A stretch of DNA of 64,000 nucleotides from Punica granatum. Its lineage: Eukaryota > Streptophyta > Magnoliopsida > Myrtales > Lythraceae. The position numbers and the translations under genes are program-made. Shown piece after piece: positions 45,336 through 55,437 of this stretch. Within the stretch, counting starts at the first letter, position 1, and the number at the start of each line of letters is the position of its first letter. The notes under the pieces are model-generated. The model did no database searches, was not told the DNA's origin, and saw nothing but the letters and a program-made list of their open reading frames with translations. The DNA is taken from NCBI RefSeq assembly GCF_007655135.1, contig NC_045128.1:5890001-5954000 (forward strand), read 5' to 3'.

Positions 45336-46700
45336 ACCATTTCTACGCATAAGCCACGGCCATATAGTTCTTACTCCTAAGGTGACATACTTTTCTCATC
45401 TTTTGTACACAGCTCTCAACTCTGCTCTGTGGCCTCCATGATGACATGAGATTCCCCGAAAAATAGAAAAGACAGGAGGAAGAGAACTTGACGAACAGAC
45501 ACCAACAAAAAATAATAATTCGACAATGTTTGCTAATGTAAAAACAATTCCGTAAGGGAGCCCCTACGTTCCAGGGCACTCTGCAGACTCGGGGAGGTCT
45601 GTTTCCCCATCTTAATGGTCCCAAGACTGGAGATCCCCAGAAAATTACCCCTTTAGAGAAGTTGTCCTCCCGTCTAACGGTCTCGAGCCACAGAAAAAAG
45701 TGCTTCTTTCCATGATATTTGAGAAGCTTTTTTGAAGGGAATCTGTTGGTTTCCCTTTTCCCTTTGAACTCAAATACACAGCGAGTGGAGACAGCTAGGC
45801 AGGGCAGATGAATGAAAGTGTGTGTGTGTGCAGGACGGAATGGAATATTTGTTGTGGGGGAGGATAGGGCTGAGGTGGGGGCCCCATGAAAGAGAGAGGG
45901 CAAAGATCACCTCTCCCAATCCCTTATGACACACAGGATCTCTGGAGAGATTTGGCTTTTGGATGAGGCTTTAGCTACCTATCCATCCATCCATTCATCC
46001 ATCAGCAGGCCCACTCTCTCTCGGGTCTTGACCAACAGATGGTCATGCCCGATTGATTAAGTTCCTAGTTCGGGCATGAATAGCTTCTCGGAGCAGTCAC
46101 CACTCACCAGAATGGCTTGGTTTGGGAGTGCTTTGCAGAGATGCAAAAGCATCGACCAGATTGAGAAATCCTGTTTATGTTTGTCAAACTCAAAACAATG
46201 TCAGATCACAAAGGAATGAATATAGATATTCTACGTGGCTCTACCATTGGTTCTAGTGATGTATAACTCGTAGTTCGAGTGAACGTATTTTCCGACTTAG
46301 GGAAAGGAAAGCAGCCCGGGTTCTTCTTTATGTGCATGTATTTCACATGCCCTGAAAATGAAGGGGCTCATTGTAGTGGCTCCATGTTATGTGAAGGTGC
46401 ACTAAAGTCGCCTTAGCGGCCCCTTCAGTTGGTCCCCTACTCTTTCTATCAGTTATTAGCCCCCACAACACCCCCAATGAATACGAATGATGAAGTTCGA
46501 TTTAGCATTAGTTGCAAGACAGTAACTTTTCATTTGCGCCCACTCCGAAGCACATGGGAGGACACTGCATGATCAACCAAAGTTTAGCCGGAGGCGCTTT
46601 GAAGTTGATTCCATCTTCAATAGTATCCAGGGCTGAGAAGGCCAGTGTCTGTCTATACCAGGGCAACAGAATCCTAGGAACTTGCACGAGGCCTACCTAT
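45336..46700. other. Intergenic, no supported gene
   Basis: A 186-codon minus-strand frame (45343-45903) has no domain, no signal and no splice context, so I do not call it. A (TG)n stretch lies near 45820. Nothing else supported. Confidence 0.45.
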
Positions 46701-46707
46701 GTCGTGC

Positions 46708-47135
46708 TCTATGGCTCGAGCCAGTAGGCCATCTGGGCATCTCTTATTCAATTCGATCTGCTAAAGAGAAATCATCGGCGTCCCGTTTTCGATGATCAGA
46801 AGGAAAGGAGTTTGTGACTTGAAATGTTGAGGCTGATGGGACACCATCCTTTATTCATCATCCACTTGAGACTACACTGCCCGCCACCATTTTTCTTGGA
46901 GACTTTGTTTTAGGTCCCCCTCTATGGCTCGAGCCAGTAGGCTATCTGGGCATCTCTTATTCAATTCGATCGGCTAAGGAGAAATCCTCGGCGTCCTGTT
47001 TTCGATGATCAGAAGAAAAGGAGTTTGTGACTTGAAATGTTGAGGCTGATGGGACACCATCCTTTATTCATCATCCATTTGAGAGTACACTGCCCCCCAC
47101 CATTTTCTTGGAGACTTATTGTTTTTGGTCCCCCT
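46708..47135 (+). repeat. Tandem duplication, two units of about 213 bp
   Basis: Units 46708-46920 and 46921-47135 both start TCTATGGCTCGAGCCAGTAG and contain TGGGACACCATCCTTTATTC and a TTTTCTTGGAGACTT ending. They differ by about a dozen substitutions and small indels. Non-coding, origin unknown. Confidence 0.9.
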
Positions 47136-48070
47136 CTTCGGTCCTCCATCCCCATCAACTTTATAGTTTTTCTCATTTCTAAATATGTACTAGGAAGTTT
47201 TATCCGGTTAAGGAATCGTCTGTTTCTTCTGCAAGCAGTGAGATCAGCTTGTTGCAACGCGGTCGACTCGTAATCGAAGCGACTAATGGTACGAAAGAAG
47301 GGTAGGGGCTAACAATAGAGGAGCATCATTCATGCTATTGCATAATCAAATGTGATCACATATACATCAATTACATATACGTATATAGATATATATATAT
47401 ATATATATGTATTTACTGGAAAAGTAAAAATAAGTTGATTGAGGAAGCCGCTTGGAATGAAGTTGTCCAAGAGTTCCCAGCCGATGACGACATCCAGATG
47501 TTCAGATCTCCATCTTCATGTTAGTAGCCTCCATTGGACCTGCAAAATGTTCAATTTCCGCAAATTTAGTACTTCGGAATTCCTATATTCGATTAGCTTT
47601 GTCGGATTTTAGGTTTTCCTTTCGGAACAGGAAAAGATTTCCGGGTGCAAATGCCCTTTGAGAAACACAATTGTTTGGATGATATTAGGAAAAAAGAAAA
47701 AGTGAAGGAAAGGGAGAATATGAAAGATCCCTTCAAACCACTATTTCCCTTTATTTCATTCAATCAGACAGCACCAGCTTCTTCTTGTGTACAATCATTA
47801 AGGTAAGTGGGGCTCCTCTCTTTATCAAGAAATTATCGCATGGTCTCGTATCGGTACTCTCGTCTAATCATATTTTCGAGAGATGTACATGTCCTTTCAG
47901 CGGACAAAAAGATGCAAGTCCCATGAATTATTAATAACCGATTGATTCGGTGATCATGTTCACGTCAACCATGCTATGAGAATGCCCGATGAATTTTGTT
48001 TTCGGTCTTTTCCTACTTTCTCTGACTTCTATTCATTGGAGATGAATTATTGTCAAAAAAGAGAGAAGGT
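47136..48070. other. 3' flank of the bHLH gene
   Basis: Contains a (TA)n run at 47391-47409. An imperfect foldback at about 47670-47760 (TTTGGATGATATTAGG left arm, TTTCCCTTTATTTCATTCAATC right arm) may be a small MITE. The 3' untranslated region of the minus-strand bHLH gene must lie at the right end. No other gene. Confidence 0.4.
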
Positions 48071-50145
48071 TCAATCACCCATATTGTACTGCTGATGGGA
48101 TTGATATGTTGTTGTTGCTGTTGCCCTGCCCTGTTGGAACTCCATGTTGTAGAGATTCTGAAAATCCGTGTCCCACGTCGGCCCGGGCTGTATTTGCTGC
48201 GATTCGAAGATGACCCCAGCATAAGAACTTAAAATCATTGAAATAGGAGCAGTGAAAACTTTGGAAAGTTTTAAACCCAATAGTAAGGAGGATAATTACT
48301 GGGAAGCAAGACGAGTCGATGAATGGATCAGGGACGGGCACGGGACCACTTGTTCTCCGAATACCCATGTCAGGATTGATAATCCCCATGTCGAGGGTCG
48401 AACACGAGACTACTTGCTGCATGGGATCGAAATGTAGGTAGGCTGGGTTAGTTAGCTCCGGGGACATGTCCATTGTCGGAAAGCTGCTCGTGCAGGTAGG
48501 AATCATCTGTGGATCATAACAAAGTAGAGGTGTATCGGTGATTCCATAGGAAGAAAACAACCCTATCAAGCGAAGAGCTCTCTTGAATGTGAATTCGGTC
48601 CGAAAACTATGCCAACAAATCTGTTGTTAATGTTATCCTATGCAAGTAAGAGGTTGATTCATGTGTCACGGTACAATGTTAAGTAAGCACTTCCCGTAAA
48701 AGTTCAAACGCGAAGATGTTAATTGTCACAGTACAATGCTAAGTAATCACTTCTCGTAAAAGTTCAAACATGAAGATGCATCGACAATTCGTGTCAAGCA
48801 TAGTCGACTTAATTATGACTGCCTTCAGCAGAGATCAGAAGATCATTTAAACAGCTTTCAAATAGATAAGAGCCGGAGTACCTGGTTTACCTCCTTCTGG
48901 AAGAGGCTGTCGATGTCGAAGTCGAGCCTCGGGTTCACAGCAGCTAGTTTCATGGACAAGAACTGTTACATTGCAGAAAATCTATTTACTCGCACAGAGA
49001 GCTTGAAATTTCCGATAGACGATCATATTGAAAGAACCCGAATATAGTTAAAATAAAGGCCAGTTTACCTCGACCTGTCGTTGGAGAGACTGCACATAGT
49101 TAATAATCTCGTCAAGCATTCCGGCTTTTCCGGTAATTTTGTGGCATCCCGGTACCAAATCTTGCAGGAATTTCATCCTTTCGCTGATCTTTTCCCTCCT
49201 TACCTGTATTAACGATATCGAGATACGACTTAGAAGTTACAACTCATTTCGACAAGGTTGATACAAAATGTTATGCTCGGTCTTATCCAGAGATATCCCA
49301 ACTCACTCTTTCGGCTAAGCTGTGGCTATCGGTGGCTTGACCCCGGCGAGCACGGACATGGATATAGTCAGGCTTCTGGACTTCGGAAGCTTTTGAATTG
49401 TCCTTCGAACTGCTTACAGATGTCTCTTTGTTGTTGTCGTTGCCATTTCTGGCGTCCTTCTTGTTGCCATTGCTGTTATTGTTGCTTTGCTCGGTGATCT
49501 TCGATTCCAACTCGTCGGAGCAACCTTTGATCTTCTTGTCTCTTGCGTCATCCTCACAGCCCTGATCACGAAAACGAGGAATAAATTCATTTTCTTCTTC
49601 CACAGAAACAGAGAGCCCATATGCAGGGGAAAGAAAACAGAGCAGCTCACCTTTGTGCTATGCGCTCTCTCAAGCTTCCTCTTATTGAACCTTTCCTTCC
49701 CGACCGGTGCACCGATCTTCTCCTCCGCCAGTGCCGCCGCCATGGCCTGTGCTCCAGAGGCTGCCATCACCACAGTGGTGGGGCAGCTGGCGGTCCCGGA
49801 AATGCTCCCACAACTGACCTCATATCCGGAAGGAGCAACCCCGCCACCGAACCCGATAGCAGGCACCTCAACCTTCCCCTGCTGACCCCAGTACTCAATT
49901 CCGCTAGCCGGGTCAATCATATTGCACTGGTTCACGACTTCACCGAGCCCCATAAAACTCTCGCTGCCCGGAGAGAAACACGACGACACTCCGCCACCGA
50001 CACCATAGAAGCTCTGGGTCTGCTGCTGAAACAGAGCAGCCCCCTGGTCTTGCTGCCACTTGAGCAGGCTCGTCCGCTGCCGCTCGAGGACTGTCATCTC
50101 CGGAGAGTTCACGCAGTGTATCGTATCCGGCAGCACCATCTTCAT
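48071..50145 (-). CDS. bHLH transcription factor, CIB1/bHLH63-like
   Basis: DNA-binding regulator of the plant CIB1/HBI1/BEE group; in Arabidopsis CIB1 binds cryptochrome 2 in blue light and promotes flowering. Six exons on the minus strand: 50145-49651, 49561-49307, 49203-49069, 48962-48891, 48506-48300, 48196-48071; 429 aa. Start is the first of two near ATGs (50145, 50139); [10 protein letters not shown] follows as in CIB1. Residues 166-230 are polar with SKITEQ and Asn-rich runs; a basic lead ([11 protein letters not shown]) ends exon 1. The bHLH (about 235-300) has the group signature [20 protein letters not shown] with the DNA-contact H-E-R pattern, split by an intron after [23 protein letters not shown] and [16 protein letters not shown] follow. 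The C-terminus keeps the MQQV and WD--FQNLY pieces. The CIB1 assignment over sister members is by similarity only. Confidence 0.93.
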
Positions 50146-50533
50146 CAGAAACAGAGACCCACACACAACTCTTCCAGCAGTAGAAGGAGTCAATGAAGAA
50201 AGGCAGTAAAGTGGGGTTGCTTTCTGAACAGAGAACAGAGCAGTGCAAAGGAAATGGAAATGGAAAAAATGGTGTGCTGTTTTGGGGGGTGGGGGCCGGG
50301 GGTTTGGTGCCAAACACGAGGGCTCTGTGTTCAAGAAAAAGTGCTCCAATGGTGATTGGGTCTCCCCCTCTCTCTCTCTCTCTATCTCTGTGCTGTGCTG
50401 ATCTTCACTTGGCCTTTTTTGGCTCAATTTGGGAAGGAACCAATTGGGGCAGAGAAGGTGTGGTGCAGGTGTGAAGGGACGAATGAGGCAAAGAGAGCAA
50501 AATTGTAAGGCTGCGGAGGTTGGGAGCGTGGGG

Positions 50534-50545
50534 TATTATATATAT
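50534..50545 (-). promoter_or_regulatory. TATA box of the bHLH gene
   Basis: On the minus strand TATATATAATA lies about 390 bp before the start codon. The leader between them is long and contains a (GA)n run (plus strand CTCTCTCTCTCTCTCT at 50368-50384). Confidence 0.55.
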
Positions 50546-50649
50546 ACAACAAAAAGCTCCATACCGCTCTCTCCCTTTTTTTTATTTTTTTTTTCCTTTT
50601 CCTTTACTCTGATAACACGTAGATACCATAAAATATGTGTAGCATCGAA

Positions 50650-51405
50650 TTGATTTATGAGTTGCCGGACCGTTTCGTGCTAGCCTCTTTCGCGCAATTT
50701 TGACTGTCAAAATATGCAGATATTACGTCGTATGAAAACCTAAAGCAGTAGCAAAAGCAAGAAGGGATTAGTCGCGTCCCCGTCGAGAAGGTGCCTTTTC
50801 ATTTAGTCAAAAAGGGAAGGATACTATCACATCTGCTCTAATGGTTGTGTCCAATTATTACCAATCAGAGTTCCATCTTCACATTTGCATGCTACGTGGT
50901 CGGGTCTGTGAAATTATTAGTTCTTTCTGATCCTACTCCTCCACGGTCATTTCATGTTGTAAGATCTCGTGCTAACGGGATAAAGAGCTAATTTGAAGAT
51001 CTGACCTGAATAATGAAACCATGGAGTATGCAATGCATTCATAGACTTTTTCTTTTAGGCCAATGGTAGTGCATATAAATAGAAAGTGATAGGGACATGG
51101 GAAAGGAGAAGAAGAGCAAAAATCTCAGTGCGTTAATAGGAATCAAATTTATGACCTTACGATCAAAGAGTGTGTGTAATATAGTAGCTCATACCCTCGC
51201 TTGACAACTAAAAGATTACAAAATCCACACCCGTACACTTTATAGACCTCCCATTGCAATCGAAAAAATTTACAAGTGATGATGGTTGGAATATATTACC
51301 CTTGTTTTAGTCCGCAACTACCTTCTTTCCTTTTCTTCTCCTCTCCCAGTTTCCTAGGAATCTAGCTCTCTCCTTTCTCTCTTAGTCTGTCTTTCGTTAA
51401 ATAAT
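50650..51405. other. Intergenic upstream of the bHLH gene
   Basis: No gene. On the minus strand 51110-51230 has a tRNA-like pair of words (TAGTTGTCAAGCGAGGGTATGAG, then AAATTTGATTCCTAT) that may be an old SINE of another family. I cannot define its ends. Confidence 0.4.
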
Positions 51406-51409
51406 ATGA

Positions 51410-51830
51410 TAAATTATACTGATAGTTCAAAAAGTTTTATAAATATTTTAATATGATATAAATTTTTTTTTTGTTATTTAATAGTACAAAATATTTTAAA
51501 GTTATTTTAGTATAGTACAAACCGTCATTTCGCCATTCACGTCGTCAAGTCGACGCTGATGGTGCAAAATCGTTTTTTATGGAACATTACATGATGGTGC
51601 AAAATGTTTTGAAGTTGTAACTTAATAGTACAAAATATTTTACATAAGTTACATAATGATGCAAAATTTACAGTTTTGTAAAGGACGGCTTGACGGCGTC
51701 AATAGCGAGATGACGGTTTGTACTATACTGAAATAACTTTGAAATATTTTGTACTATCAAGTAGTAAAAAAAACGTTTTGTACCATATTGAAACATTTGT
51801 AAAAAAATTTTGGACCACCAGTATAATTTA
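51410..51830. mobile_element. Long palindromic MITE, 421 bp
   Basis: Left end TAAATTATACTGATAGTTCAAAA and right end complementary to TTAAATTATACTGGTGGTCCAAAA. The inverted match continues inward almost to the centre (AATAGTACAAAATATTT and TATAGTACAAACCGTCAT blocks have partners on the other arm). A foldback structure of nearly full length follows. I see no convincing 8- or 9-bp target duplication; TA on both sides is possible, so the superfamily is unassigned. Confidence 0.85.
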
Positions 51831-52860
51831 ACCTAAACAATTTTAAGAAGGTAAAAATGAGTATGAAATAATGAAGGAATTTGGAGAGAGCAGATAGTTT
51901 CTTAAAACTCGTACTTTTTTGCACTCATATGTAGCTTAATATATGTGCAAAATGAAATGCATATACGGTATCATCATAAGAAATCAAATGTCATTCATGA
52001 ACAGGCTGGCGCATGAAAAACTACTCCATGAAGCTGATGAGAAATCTACCAAAAAACTTGAAGAGAAATCTATGAAAAAGGACCTAATTATTCATCTCAA
52101 AACAAATACTACTTTTACGCACTATATGTAGATATAAATGATGTTACCTAGTTGTATCGAATCTTTTATTTTTTGATGTTATCGTCTAGAATTATGAAGT
52201 CTGATGTTCAATTTTCACTTGTAAAATTTTTCGTTGCCTCTCTTTATTTCTTATATTTCTATGTCTCGAATAGACTTACAAAGCTTATTTAGAATTAAAA
52301 ACGGTTACCATGATCACATGCAAATCACTTTTTTTTTGTGGGATAAATGTTAATATCATATTAAATGAGAGGCTAAAATCGAATTCAGTTATTAATCCGT
52401 TAATAATAACAACATAATAATCAGAGATAAAGGGCGGAAGCTGGACAGCCCGACGGACGGAGAGCGGAGCACCGGAAAGGACCTGACACTGACTGGGGCC
52501 GGTTTTATCTTTGTCTGTCAGAGAGGGAAAGGAAAGGTAAAGGTTTTGTGTGTGTTTTTTGTTTGGTTGGGGGTGGGGGCGCGATTTCGTAAGTATGTAG
52601 CCTGAAATGCCACACAGCGACTTGGCACAATTGGGCTCTGGGGTCTGGGCCCCACTGACATGACCGCCACGTTGGCGTGTTCCACGGCAACAATATGGCA
52701 ATGTAGTTTTTTTTTTTAAATTTAACATTTTCACTGACATCATCGAGGAAATATTAAGTGAGATTAATATATATACTAATATGAAAAATTTTAATATAAC
52801 TTCAAGTTATAGTGACACATTTGATATATCAATTTAAGTATTTAGTATTTCAATTCAAAT
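51831..52860. other. Intergenic, no supported gene
   Basis: Two open frames (51943-52131 plus; 52285-52743 minus, 152 codons) have no recognisable domain. A GC-richer island at 52430-52680 stands out against the AT-rich surroundings but carries no coding similarity I know. Confidence 0.4.
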
Positions 52861-52874
52861 GTTTAGTATTTTTA

Positions 52875-53053
52875 CCAACATAGATTGGTTCAAGCGGTTC
52901 GACGTTTATTCTGCCCAAGCAAAGTCTCGGATTCGAGTCTTATGAATGCAAAAAATCTACGTCGGGAGAGTTTTATCTTTTAGTGGGCCGACCCGGCTCG
53001 ATTGGATTAGTCAGTGCTCAATTGAGTTTCCAGATACCAGATCGAAAAAAATA
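52875..53053 (+). mobile_element. tRNA-derived SINE, about 179 bp, 13-bp TSD
   Basis: Flanked by the perfect 13-bp direct repeat TTTAGTATTTTTA (52862-52874 and 53054-53066). The 5' part has an A-box-like TTGGTTCAAGCGGTTCGACG and a B-box-like GGATTCGAGTC about 40 bp later, the Pol III promoter layout of tRNA-derived SINEs. The body has AAAAATCTACG; the 3' part has TTGAGTTTCCAGATACC and an A-rich end. The sequence is 70-80 percent like the copy at 55241-55424 on the opposite strand, by eye. Confidence 0.92.
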
Positions 53054-53066
53054 TTTAGTATTTTTA

Positions 53067-54112
53067 TTATTTGTGATAAATTATACCAAATGCTAGACAT
53101 TTGAATTAAAATACTAAATATTTGAATTGAAAGCAAAAGTAATAAAAACTAATACTAAAAGTACTAGAAACTGAAACTGAAATACTAAATACTTCAAATG
53201 AAAGAACTGATTTGCATTACTGACTTCGTGTTATGTTAGAAAGACCCGATAATGAAATGTAAATCATAATAGCTAATAAATTGATAAAAATAATCCTACC
53301 ACAAATATCAAATTCATAATCTCTTGATTACCATGTATGGATGCACCACTACTATAGCCTCTTTCAATGCCTTTTTTCTCAATGAAGCCATTTTCCGTTC
53401 TCGGTCAAGAAAATATTAAATAAGACTAACAATAATCCCGAAGGATTTGGTCAACAGTAAAAGAGAAGTTCAAGTATCCGCTCAATTTTGATTTTAGACC
53501 TCTTGGAGTCATAAGTACGCTTTTGGTATGATTATCCGGTCCATATACTATTGAAAGTTCATAAAAATTTGGGAGATTAGTCAGATAAAATTCGAGTATC
53601 TTATACCAACAAAAAGAAAACAAAAGTACTGCGAGCGCTTAAACCGGGAATACACTTCTTTAATTGATCTGACACATTGTATTGTGGAGTTTGTATTTTT
53701 TATTTTTTAAATATTTTTTAATATTTGATCAGGACTGCACATGTTACTTTAATGTATTAATTTAATCTAATATTTTTTTCCCTCTGCTATCGTCTAGGAT
53801 TTTGCTTTTTCAGTTATAGTAATTAAGCACATTGTTACAAAAACCAAAGGATATAGGCAAGAGGGTTTGAGGTGTTGTTTGCTTCAAGTTTTATGGACAG
53901 GCCCGTGGAAAAATTTCGATGTCTATGTTAACATCGAAATTTTTGAGAAAGAATTTAAGCTGGACTTGAAACTCTAGAAATCCCTATTGTTAAATCATGA
54001 GAATATGTAGTGTTAATATATTTCGATTTTATTTAACACTCAGAACACATCATGAGAGTCGTGTCCTTGCCATAGGAAACTGGTTCCATTGGAAAGAAGC
54101 CTCTATTACTCA
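53067..54112. other. Intergenic, no supported gene
   Basis: AT-rich. The words TTTAGTATT and ACTAAATA recur many times from 52845 to 53190, a simple local repeat. No gene. Confidence 0.4.
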
Positions 54113-54594
54113 TGTTAAATATTCAATAAGCCTACGAGGAGTTGGGCCTATATGCATTCCAAAATTCAGAATTATTTTTGTATGTTTTTTGATGTGGGAT
54201 CTAAGATCCTTGACACCTGCCCTCATGCACAGTGCGGATACAAAGTCGGGATCAAACCAGACAAGATGCGAAATCATCACACTAGCAAGCGCCGGAGCAA
54301 GCTGTGATCACACTGGATGGGACGCGTAACACATAGAGAGATGCATAGCGTGAGCTCAGCATAGATGCGAAGCCAAACCGGATGCTGGTCCGATGTGAGC
54401 GCGGATGCTAACCCAAACTGGATGCATAGATAGCATACTGGCGTGAACTGGACCTAACTCTGATATCATGTTAAATATTCAATGACTTACAAGGGGTCGG
54501 GTCCATATGCATTCTAAATACTCTAGCTAATAGATGAAAGACTTAACCCTCTTTATATGTTTTCCGATGTGGGATTTAGAGTTCAATTCCGACA
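54113..54594 (-). mobile_element. Second TRIM-like element, 482 bp
   Basis: Two direct repeats, 54113-54215 (103 bp) and 54469-54594 (126 bp), both starting (plus strand) TGTTAAATATTCAAT and ending with ...GACA, i.e. TGTC...AACA on the minus strand. On the minus strand TGATATCAGAGTTAGG follows the 5' LTR, a near match to the initiator-Met tRNA primer site. GAGGGCAGG, a purine tract, directly precedes the 3' LTR. The internal region of about 250 bp is non-coding. No clear target duplication, and the two LTRs differ a good deal, so it is old. Different family from the TRIM at 623-1152. Confidence 0.8.
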
Positions 54595-54727
54595 AGACAT
54601 AAATTACAATATCTGCTTTCTAGCATTGCAGTTCATCGCTTCAATTCTAAAATCGTCGCCTACAAAGCAAGCATGTATTCTCTAGAACGCATTTTATTTC
54701 CAATTTATTCGACTCCTTGCTGTAGCT

Positions 54728-54754
54728 ATTATTATTATTATTATTATTATTATT
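54728..54754. repeat. (ATT)n microsatellite
   Basis: About nine uninterrupted ATT units. Confidence 0.9.
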
Positions 54755-55240
54755 TTGCTTGGAAGATAATTCAGTAGCTATCAGTTCAGGACGATGCACA
54801 TATATACACATGGAACTTCGAGACCACGTCCCGGTACTACTTTAATCTTTTCGGACCATATTCACATATATCGTGGGCCACACATACGTACACGCGTGAA
54901 TGGAAGCAAGATCATGGCGTAGGGCAGGAAACGTGCGAGATATGGGGGGAATGCACCCCCCATTATCCATCCAGTCCTTGCATGGGCAGAAATTAATATA
55001 GCCAAATCTGCCGAGGATGGCGGGAAGCTCGGCCCCTCCTCTCTCTCTCTCACAAACTCACATGGCATTCCGACACGTGCCGCCGCTCTGCCACATCGGA
55101 CAAGTGACATGGGCTGCCCTGGCTAGTCTCCCTGTGGTTGGGGACCTCATTAAATTGGATTGGTAGCTTACTTGTTTCGGGAGGTTTGGTACCTAGGAAT
55201 TTGGTCAGTGATAAGAAATTGTTATTGGTGATGTTGTCTT

Positions 55241-55424
55241 CTTTTTTTTCTTTGTCAAGTCTATATCCAAAAACTCAATTGGTTCCCGACTAATTCAGTC
55301 AAAGAGGATTGGATCATTAAGTGATAAATTTCTCCCAACATGAATTTTTGCATTCACAATGACTCGAACTCGAGATCTTACTTAAGCAAAACAAGCGTCG
55401 AACCGCTAAAATCAACCTATATTA
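55241..55424 (-). mobile_element. tRNA-derived SINE, about 184 bp, 13-bp TSD
   Basis: Minus-strand copy of the SINE at 52875. Flanked by GTGATGTTGTCTT on both sides (55228-55240 and 55425-55437). On the minus strand the A-box-like TTTTAGCGGTTCGACGCTTG is followed by the B-box-like GAGTTCGAGTCATTGTGAATG and ends in a T-rich stretch after TTTTGGATATAGAC. The better-preserved boxes suggest it is closer to the source element. Confidence 0.92.
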
Positions 55425-55437
55425 GTGATGTTGTCTT

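Noticed and set aside
45343..45903. 186-codon minus-strand frame
   Set aside because: Long but without recognisable domain, and composition is irregular; intergenic chance frame more likely.
48241..48437. Plus-strand frames opposite the bHLH C-terminal exons
   Set aside because: Antisense shadows of a gene with conserved splice sites and frame.
52285..52743. 152-codon minus-strand frame in a GC-richer patch
   Set aside because: No similarity recognised and no supporting gene structure.
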